Below, one piece after another: positions 28,069 through 33,241 of a stretch of DNA of 33,241 nt; position 1 is the first letter of the stretch; each line of letters starts with the position of its first letter. The notes beneath the pieces are model-generated. The model worked only from the letters and a program-made list of their open reading frames with translations, was not told the origin of the DNA and made no database searches. This stretch comes from Woeseiaceae bacterium (lineage in GTDB: Bacteria; Pseudomonadota; Gammaproteobacteria; Steroidobacterales; Woeseiaceae). The position numbers and the translations under genes are program-made. The stretch spans positions 1 through 33,241 of the forward strand of contig JABDOQ010000068.1 of assembly GCA_013043165.1 (NCBI GenBank), read 5' to 3'.

Positions 28069-29777
28069 TCGTCCTTTTTCTTCTTCTTGCTGCTTTTCTG
28101 CGCTTTCGCCTCCGCCTCGACGACGGTATTTATTTTCCACTGCTGCGCGATTGACAGCAGCGTGTTGGTCACCCAGTACAGCACGAGACCCGATGGAAAG
28201 AACGCGAAAAACACCGTAAACATAACCGGCATGACCTGCATCACCTTGGCCTGCACCGGATCGGCGGGCGCCGGATTCAGTTTTTGTTGCATGAACATCG
28301 CCGCACCCATAATGAGCGGCAGAATGAAATAAGGATCGCGCGTCGAAAGGTCGGTGATCCACAGCATGAACGGCGCCTGTCGCATCTCGACCGACTCCAG
28401 CAGCACCCAGTAGAACGCCAGGAAGAACGGCATCTGAATCAGTATCGGCAAACAGCCCGCCGCCGGGTTGACCTTTTCCCGCTTGTAGAGCTCCATCATT
28501 GCCTGGCTCAGCGCCTGGCGATCGTCCTTGTAGCGATCCTGCAGCGCTTTCATGCGCGGCTGCAGGTTGCGCATCTTGGCCATCGACCGGCCGCTCGATT
28601 CGGTCAACTTGTAGAACGCGAGCTTGATGAGAAATGTAACGAGAATAATTGACACGCCCCAGTTACCTACAAAGGTGTGAACCTTGCTGAGCAACCAGAA
28701 CAACGGCTGGGAAATGATCGTTAGCCAGCCGTAGTCGACCGTAAGCTTGAGCGTCTTGTCGATTTTTTCCAGCTGAGACTGCAGCTTCGGGCCGACAAAA
28801 AGCGTGGTTTCGAACGTCTTGCTCGATCCGGGCGCTATCGTTTCAGCGCTTCGGCCGATAGCGCTGCTGATTGAAACATCTCCGGCAACCGCTACCTCAT
28901 ACTTGTGCTCGACGCCGGCCTGCGGCACGACCGCACTCAGGAAGTGATGCTGGATCGATCCGAACCAGCCTTGCTTTGAATAGAACTCTACCCTGCCGTC
29001 CTCGACAAGGTCGTCGTGCTTTAGCTTCTCGGATTTTTCGCCGTTGTAGATTATCGGGCCGGCAAAGGAATAAGAGTCCACGTCGAACATGGACCGCTCC
29101 TGCTCCGCGAAGTGACGCTTGAGACGGACATACTCGGCGCCACTCCAGAGCGCTTCGGTGCCGTTCTTTACCTCTTGTTCGAGATCGATCGCATAGCTGC
29201 CCTTCCGAAACCGGTAGCGCTTCTCGATAACGATGCCGCTATCGTCAGACCAGGTCAGCGGCACCACGAGCTCATCCCGGTCGCCCAGCTCGTATGATGC
29301 CTGCCTGCTCGAAAACGCCGCCAGGTGCGTCGCCTCGGCGCCACCGCGCGTTGCGCGAATGCCGGATTCGATGAGCCCCGTTTCGCCCTGGCGCGTGCTT
29401 AATAACTCGATCAGGGTGTCCGGCTGGTCTTTCGCCACCGGGTATTTGAGCAGCACGGCTTTTTGCAGCGTGCCGCCCAGAGAGCTGATTTCGATGTCCA
29501 GAACGTCTGTCGTGACGCGAATGCCTGATGGCTGTTGTTTGGCCACCGACGCCGGCGGATCCTGCGGTGCTGTGGGTGTCGTCGCGGATGCGCTCTCGTC
29601 ACTGATTTCCGGCAGGCTCTCATCGATGCCCGGCTCGCCGCCGGGTTCAACGGTCTGCGGCGTCTGTTCGGCAACCCTCGGTGTCGGTTTCGGCCCGTAG
29701 TCCTGCACCCAGGTCTGGTACGTTATCCAGGCCATGAGTCCGAAGAAGGCCCAAATCAGCAGTCGTTGGTTGTCCAT
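28065..29777 (-). CDS. yidC: Membrane protein insertase YidC
   Basis: Inserts and folds inner-membrane proteins, alone or with Sec, including F0 subunit c. The 570-residue protein has an N-terminal helix (about 5-21), a proline- and acid-rich linker, the periplasmic beta domain (about 85-335) and the Oxa1 core (about 345-545) with YGWLTIISQPLFWLL, SMAKMRNLQPRMKALQ, KVNPAAGCLPILIQMPFFLA and FFPSGLVLYWVTNT. Lys385 in TFLIKLAFY stands where E. coli has the groove arginine 366, as I recall for Pseudomonas too. The tail is lysine-rich. AGGAAAG before the start lies in the last codons of rnpA, 3 bp upstream. Confidence 0.98.
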   Translation of the reverse strand: MDNQRLLIWAFFGLMAWITYQTWVQDYGPKPTPRVAEQTPQTVEPGGEPGIDESLPEISDESASATTPTAPQDPPASVAKQQPSGIRVTTDVLDIEISSLGGTLQKAVLLKYPVAKDQPDTLIELLSTRQGETGLIESGIRATRGGAEATHLAAFSSRQASYELGDRDELVVPLTWSDDSGIVIEKRYRFRKGSYAIDLEQEVKNGTEALWSGAEYVRLKRHFAEQERSMFDVDSYSFAGPIIYNGEKSEKLKHDDLVEDGRVEFYSKQGWFGSIQHHFLSAVVPQAGVEHKYEVAVAGDVSISSAIGRSAETIAPGSSKTFETTLFVGPKLQSQLEKIDKTLKLTVDYGWLTIISQPLFWLLSKVHTFVGNWGVSIILVTFLIKLAFYKLTESSGRSMAKMRNLQPRMKALQDRYKDDRQALSQAMMELYKREKVNPAAGCLPILIQMPFFLAFYWVLLESVEMRQAPFMLWITDLSTRDPYFILPLIMGAAMFMQQKLNPAPADPVQAKVMQVMPVMFTVFFAFFPSGLVLYWVTNTLLSIAQQWKINTVVEAEAKAQKSSKKKKKDD

Positions 29778-29780
29778 CGA

Positions 29781-30158
29781 TTAGCTTTCCTGCGGTATTC
29801 GTTTCGCTGTGCGGCACCGGCGCCAGTGGTTTTCAAGGCTTCTGAACACCTGCCGGTTGCTGGCGGTGGCTGCCGGCGGTTGATTGATCACGACGATGTC
29901 CAGGCCTTCCAGTGACGACTGCTGCTCGCGAAAAGACTCCCTGATAATTCGCTTAATGCGATTTCGTTTTGTGGCCTGGCGGCAATGTTTCTTCGAAATT
30001 GCCAGGCCGAGCCTCGCGGCGCCTGCTTCATTGCGCCTGCAGAGCACTGTAAATAAATTATCGCGGCTTCGTGAGGCTTTTTGAAATACCCGGCCGAAAG
30101 CAGCTGCATCAAGAAGCCGGTTGTTTTTTCCGAACCGCTTGTTGCGACTGCTCGTCAA
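29781..30158 (-). CDS. rnpA: Ribonuclease P protein component, probable TTG start
   Basis: Protein subunit of RNase P, which trims tRNA 5' leaders. TTG at 30158 gives 125 residues (E. coli 119) starting MTSSRNKRFGKNNRLLD; the core has RLGLAISKKHCRQATKRNRIKRIIRESFR, including the RNA-binding RNRIKR stretch, then LDIVVINQPP. No ATG lies near the expected start. The frame stays open upstream through rpmH to an ATG at 30353, which would give 190 residues; the TTG is preferred by family length. It follows rpmH by 41 bp and precedes yidC by 3 bp. The yidD gene usually found between rnpA and yidC is absent. Confidence 0.9.
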   Translation of the reverse strand: MTSSRNKRFGKNNRLLDAAAFGRVFQKASRSRDNLFTVLCRRNEAGAARLGLAISKKHCRQATKRNRIKRIIRESFREQQSSLEGLDIVVINQPPAATASNRQVFRSLENHWRRCRTAKRIPQES

Positions 30159-30199
30159 TCCTGAGGGGTTGCTGTTCGCCGGGTCCGGCGCCGGGGGCG

Positions 30200-30334
30200 T
30201 TACGGCGTCAACCGCGCGCGACCTTTTGCGCGACGGCGCTTCAACACGAGGCGCCCGGCCTTGGTGGCCATGCGCGCACGAAACCCATGGTTGCGAGCGC
30301 GCTTCAATTTGCTGGGCTGAAATGTGCGTTTCAT
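30200..30334 (-). CDS. rpmH: 50S ribosomal protein L34
   Basis: Small basic ribosomal protein of 44 residues, read directly on the minus strand from ATG at 30334 to TAA at 30202-30200. The sequence starts [20 protein letters not shown] and ends GRARLTP, nearly invariant features of L34. A weak AGG lies about 9 nt upstream of the start. It is the first gene of the rpmH-rnpA-yidC unit and is transcribed away from dnaA, as in most gammaproteobacteria. Confidence 0.98.
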   Translation of the reverse strand: MKRTFQPSKLKRARNHGFRARMATKAGRLVLKRRRAKGRARLTP

Positions 30335-30392
30335 GGCTGTGTACCTGGGTCATCAGTCGGCCTGAGGGAGCCGTACTTTTGGGAGGGCGGCA

Positions 30393-30421
30393 AGGGTACG
30401 CAGATGACCAGACAGTGTCAA
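30393..30421 (-). promoter_or_regulatory. Predicted promoter of rpmH-rnpA-yidC
   Basis: On the minus strand a perfect -35 TTGACA (30421-30416) is followed after exactly 17 bp by TACCCT (30398-30393, 4 of 6 to TATAAT). Transcription would begin near 30386, about 50 nt before rpmH. The position between dnaA and rpmH fits the strong ribosomal promoter known at this locus in E. coli. Confidence 0.72.
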
Positions 30422-30461
30422 CAGAGTAATGTAAACATTGGGCTTTTGGCCCCTGGCACGC

Positions 30462-30470
30462 TGTGGATAA
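30462..30470 (-). promoter_or_regulatory. DnaA box upstream of dnaA
   Basis: TGTGGATAA is a perfect DnaA box (TTATCCACA on the minus strand), about 100 bp before the dnaA start and 41 bp upstream of the rpmH -35 element. DnaA autoregulates its gene through such a box in E. coli; the same is inferred here. A TATAGA at 30498-30503 could be a -10 for dnaA, but no good -35 goes with it. Confidence 0.75.
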
Positions 30471-30567
30471 AGGATCTGGCGGCGCTCGTACATAGGGTAT
30501 AGACTGCTCGATCGTTCGCTTTTTTCATTGTTACCACGCCGCCGTCTGCGGCCCACCGGGGAGTGTT

Positions 30568-31905
30568 TTGTCCGTCGAGTCGACGCTTTGGAACCAGTGC
30601 CTCCGCGTCTTGCAGGTGGAGCTTCCCGAGCAGCAGTTCAACACCTGGATCCGACCGCTGCAGGCCGTCGATGACGACGCCTCGCTGCGCCTGCTCGCGC
30701 CGAACCGCTTTGTGGTCGACTGGCTCCGGCAACACTACATGGATCGCATCCTCGAGCTCGTCGACGACGGTGGCCAGAATATCGAGGTTTTGCTTGAGGT
30801 CGGGTCACGCTCTGTCACGCCGGCGGCAAGCGCGGCGGAGCGCCGCGCGCCGGCGCCCATCAAGGCAGGCCCGACAGCGCCGGTGGTTTCACGGCTAAAC
30901 CCGGCGTTTACGTTCGACAGCTTTGTCGAGGGCAAGAGCAATCAGCTCGCTCGCGCGGCCGCAAGCCAGGTTGGCGAAAACCCGGGCAAGTCTTACAACC
31001 CGCTGTTCATCTATGGCGGCGTGGGCCTTGGCAAGACGCACCTGATGCACGCCATCGGCAATGCGATGCTCAAGAACAACCCGGCCGCGCGCGTGAGCTA
31101 CGTCCATTCAGAGCGATTCGTCACCGACATGGTAAAGGGGCTGCAACACAATGCTATTTCAGAGTTCAAGCGGTCCTATCGCTCCCTCGACGCACTGCTA
31201 ATCGATGATATTCAGTTCTTCGCGGGCAAGGAGCGCTCCCAGGAGGAGTTCTTTCATACGTTCAACGCACTGCTCGAAGGCCAGCGGCAAATTATCCTGA
31301 CCTGCGATCGTTATCCAAAAGAGGTAAACGGTCTCGAGGAACGACTGAAATCGCGCTTCGGCTGGGGACTCACGGTTGCCATCGAACCCCCCGAGCTCGA
31401 AACCTCTGTCGCCATCCTGATGAGTAAAGCAGCAGTGGAAGGCGTGGCGCTTCCCGAAGAGGTGGCGTTCTTTATCGCCAAGCGGATTCGCTCGAATGTC
31501 CGTGAACTCGAGGGCGCACTTCGCCGCGTTATTGCCAACTATCGATTTACGGGAAGAGCCATCAACCTTGATTTCGCGAAAGAGGCGTTGCGCGACCTGC
31601 TCGCGGTACAGGACCGTCTCGTGTCAATAGAAAACATCCAGAAAACCGTCGCCGAGTACTTTAAGATTCGCGTCGGCGACCTGCTATCGAAAAAACGCAG
31701 CCGCTCGATCGCGCGGCCCCGGCAGTTCGGTATGGCGCTCGCCAAGGAGCTGACGAACCACAGCTTGCCCGAAATAGGCGATGCTTTTGGCGGTCGGGAT
31801 CATACGACGGTGCTGCACGGTTGCCGGCGGATTACGGCGCTGCGGGAGACCGACAAGCGGATCGATGACGATTATTTGAATTTGTTAAGAACTCTGACAG
31901 GATAG
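30568..31905 (+). CDS. dnaA: Chromosomal replication initiator DnaA, TTG start
   Basis: AAA+ protein that binds DnaA boxes at oriC and opens the duplex. The 445-residue product starts with [21 protein letters not shown] (domain I), has a short linker (about 83-110), the AAA+ core with Walker [10 protein letters not shown] (150-158), Walker [10 protein letters not shown] (210-218) and the arginine in [10 protein letters not shown] (Arg263), and domain IV with the box-binding signature [12 protein letters not shown] (408-419). TTG at 30568 is the start, preceded by GGGGAG about 5 nt away; no in-frame ATG precedes domain I. It is followed by oriC. Confidence 0.98.
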   Translation: MSVESTLWNQCLRVLQVELPEQQFNTWIRPLQAVDDDASLRLLAPNRFVVDWLRQHYMDRILELVDDGGQNIEVLLEVGSRSVTPAASAAERRAPAPIKAGPTAPVVSRLNPAFTFDSFVEGKSNQLARAAASQVGENPGKSYNPLFIYGGVGLGKTHLMHAIGNAMLKNNPAARVSYVHSERFVTDMVKGLQHNAISEFKRSYRSLDALLIDDIQFFAGKERSQEEFFHTFNALLEGQRQIILTCDRYPKEVNGLEERLKSRFGWGLTVAIEPPELETSVAILMSKAAVEGVALPEEVAFFIAKRIRSNVRELEGALRRVIANYRFTGRAINLDFAKEALRDLLAVQDRLVSIENIQKTVAEYFKIRVGDLLSKKRSRSIARPRQFGMALAKELTNHSLPEIGDAFGGRDHTTVLHGCRRITALRETDKRIDDDYLNLLRTLTG

Positions 31906-32113
31906 TGTGGATAACTGGTGGAAAACTTCCAGGCAACTTGTTATCCACAAGCTATCCACAGCTCGCCGACTGAGCACACAGTTATTGCTAGCCGGCTTTT
32001 TTGTTGTTAAGTTATTGAAAAATAGAGAAGTAACGAAGTTATGCACAGCCCTTTGGCGGCTTAATAATAACAATAATCTATAAATTTCCAATCTTTATTA
32101 ACAGGTGGAACCT
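31906..32113. other. Predicted replication origin oriC between dnaA and dnaN
   Basis: This 208-bp gap holds a cluster of DnaA boxes: TGTGGATAA (31906-31914, inverted), TTATCCACA (31941-31949), CTATCCACA (31952-31960, one mismatch) and TTATGCACA (32039-32047, fits TTATNCACA). It is followed by a very AT-rich stretch (about 32060-32101, mostly TAATAATAACAATAATC and TTTATTAACA) suited as duplex-unwinding element. No GATC site is present, so Dam/SeqA control as in E. coli is not supported. The first box begins directly after the dnaA stop codon. The promoter of dnaN should lie here too; TATAAA at 32079-32084 is only a weak candidate. Confidence 0.9.
32103..32109 (+). promoter_or_regulatory. Ribosome binding site deciding the dnaN start
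   Basis: AGGTGGA lies 4-5 nt before ATG at 32114. A GTG at 32105 opens the same frame but sits inside this site, so ATG 32114 is chosen; it also gives the family start MKFT. Confidence 0.85.
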
Positions 32114-33208
32114 ATGAAGTTTACCGCAGCTCGGGAAGCGCTGTTGAAGCCATTGCAGGCCGTTATCGGTGTTGTAGAGCGCAGGCAGACGATGCCGATT
32201 TTGTCGAATGTTCTGATCGTGGCGCGCGATGGGCAGCTATCCGTAACGGCGACGGATCTTGAGGTTGAGCTCGTCGCTGAGGCAGAGGTCAGCACGGAAA
32301 GCGGCGGTGAAATTACGGTGTCGGGCCGCAAGCTTCTCGATATCTGCCGCGCCGTAGCGGAGGGCTCAGACATCCATGTCAGCCTGAGCGCCGAGAAATT
32401 GGCCGTACGCGCCGGCCGCAGCAAATTTAACCTGGCCACACTGCCGGCAGCGGAATTCCCGGTTGTGGAGGATATCAAGGCGGGTCAGACAATCCAGGTA
32501 CCGCAGGCGGCGCTGGGTCGGCTTATCGAGAAAACGCATTTTTCGATGGCACAGCAGGATGTTCGCTACTACCTGAATGGGATGCTGCTGGAAACGGGCG
32601 GCAAGTACCTGCGGGCCGTTGCGACCGATGGTCACCGGCTGGCGCTCTGTCAGGCCGAACTCGGCGGCAAGCTGGATGAACAGCAGGTTATTTTGCCGAG
32701 GAAGGGTGTCCTGGAGCTGCAGAGGCTCCTGGGCGATGACGGCGACCTGGACATAGAGCTCGGGGCGAATCATATCCGCATTCAGCTGGACGGGATTCGA
32801 TTCACATCGAAGCTGATCGACGGACGCTTTCCCGAGTATGAGCGGGTGATACCGAAAGAATCGTCCAATGAACTCAAGGCAGATCGCGGCGCGCTAAAGG
32901 GAGCCCTGCAGCGAACGGCGATCCTGTCGAATGAGAAATATCGCGGCATCCGGCTCGTTATCCGGGACAGCGGCGTCGTGCTCCAGGCGCACAACCCGGA
33001 GCAGGAAGAGGCTGAGGAGGAGCTGGAGGTCGAGTACAGCGGTGAGGATATCGAGATCGGCTTTAACGTGAACTACCTCCTCGACGCACTCGGCGCGGTG
33101 GAGGGTGACGAGGTAACGCTGTCAGTGCAGGACAGCAACTCCAGCTGCCTGATCCGCCAGCCCGGCAGCGGCGATTCGACCTTCGTGGTTATGCCTATGC
33201 GGCTGTAG
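32114..33208 (+). CDS. dnaN: DNA polymerase III beta sliding clamp
   Basis: Ring-shaped homodimer that tethers the polymerase to DNA. The 364-residue protein starts MKFTAAREALLKPLQAV and resembles E. coli DnaN throughout: RQTMPILSNVLI, LPAAEFPVVED, the central HFSMAQQDVRYYLNGMLLE and ATDGHRLALC, FTSKLIDGRFPEYERVIP, RTAILSNEKYRGIRL, NNPEQ-like HNPEQEEAEEELEV and the invariant C-terminal VVMPMRL that forms part of the partner-binding pocket. It lies directly after oriC in the standard dnaA-dnaN-recF order. Confidence 0.98.
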   Translation: MKFTAAREALLKPLQAVIGVVERRQTMPILSNVLIVARDGQLSVTATDLEVELVAEAEVSTESGGEITVSGRKLLDICRAVAEGSDIHVSLSAEKLAVRAGRSKFNLATLPAAEFPVVEDIKAGQTIQVPQAALGRLIEKTHFSMAQQDVRYYLNGMLLETGGKYLRAVATDGHRLALCQAELGGKLDEQQVILPRKGVLELQRLLGDDGDLDIELGANHIRIQLDGIRFTSKLIDGRFPEYERVIPKESSNELKADRGALKGALQRTAILSNEKYRGIRLVIRDSGVVLQAHNPEQEEAEEELEVEYSGEDIEIGFNVNYLLDALGAVEGDEVTLSVQDSNSSCLIRQPGSGDSTFVVMPMRL

Positions 33209-33230
33209 GCGCGGCCCCGGCCAGCTGCAG

Positions 33231-33241
33231 AAAGGACGATG
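33231..33241 (+). other. Ribosome binding site and start codon of the next gene, probably recF
   Basis: AAAGGA (33231-33236) followed after 2 nt by ATG (33239-33241) looks like a translation start 30 bp beyond the dnaN stop. Only the start codon is inside the window; recF is proposed purely from the usual dnaA-dnaN-recF order. Confidence 0.4.

Overview
The window is a chromosomal segment around a replication origin, almost certainly from a gammaproteobacterium. The evidence is the gene set (atpE-atpB-atpI / parB-parA-rsmG on one side, mnmE / yidC-rnpA-rpmH / dnaA-dnaN on the other), close resemblance of AtpB, PrpD, OppB, DnaA and DnaN to their E. coli counterparts, and a cluster of DnaA boxes next to an AT-rich stretch between dnaA and dnaN. 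The DNA is GC-rich and densely coded. An N-terminal three-helix module reading SELRRRNVLKV at its start, and the GGGGACATTCCTGATTACTG repeats, remind me of uncultured marine benthic gammaproteobacteria (Woeseia-like), but that placement is a guess from memory.

Layout. 1-1462 (minus strand): start of the ATP synthase operon, atpI-atpB-atpE, with atpE cut by the window edge; a good sigma70-type promoter lies at 1532-1561. 1463-1806 is the only gene-free stretch over 300 bp; it holds that promoter and three tandem repeats plus an inverted copy. 1807-4162 (minus): rsmG-parA-parB. 4155-7626 (minus): prpB-prpC-prpD, the 2-methylcitrate cycle, with rsmG starting inside the end of prpD. 7698-10295 (minus): a dihaem cytochrome c, a metallo-beta-lactamase-fold hydrolase and an AcuI/YhdH-type acrylyl-CoA reductase. 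10449-11786 (plus): a YdgA/DUF945 protein. 11796-18835 (minus): mnmG followed by an oligopeptide importer, oppA-oppB-oppC-opp(DF fused). 18972-25461 (plus): a tightly overlapped operon of a secreted S33 peptidase, a NatAB-type ABC exporter, and two M16 peptidase homologues (one catalytic and membrane-anchored, one lacking the zinc site). 25501-26835 (minus): mnmE. 26842-28068 (plus): a fused alpha/beta hydrolase-OsmC protein. 28065-30334 (minus): rpmH-rnpA-yidC without yidD. 30568-33208 (plus): dnaA, oriC, dnaN, ending at the probable start codon of recF.

How it fits together. The classic origin-proximal run mnmE-mnmG-rsmG-parA-parB-atp is still recognisable and keeps its strand, but is split by two catabolic/peptide blocks: about 6.5 kb between mnmE and mnmG, and about 12.8 kb between mnmG and rsmG. 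The inserted genes suggest a heterotroph that imports peptides (Opp), processes peptides in the envelope (S33, M16 pair) and burns propionyl-CoA, possibly also acrylate, through AcuI and the methylcitrate cycle. The most unusual item is the M16 peptidase with a three-helix membrane module normally seen in front of other domains, sitting in one operon with an ABC exporter and an inactive M16 partner.
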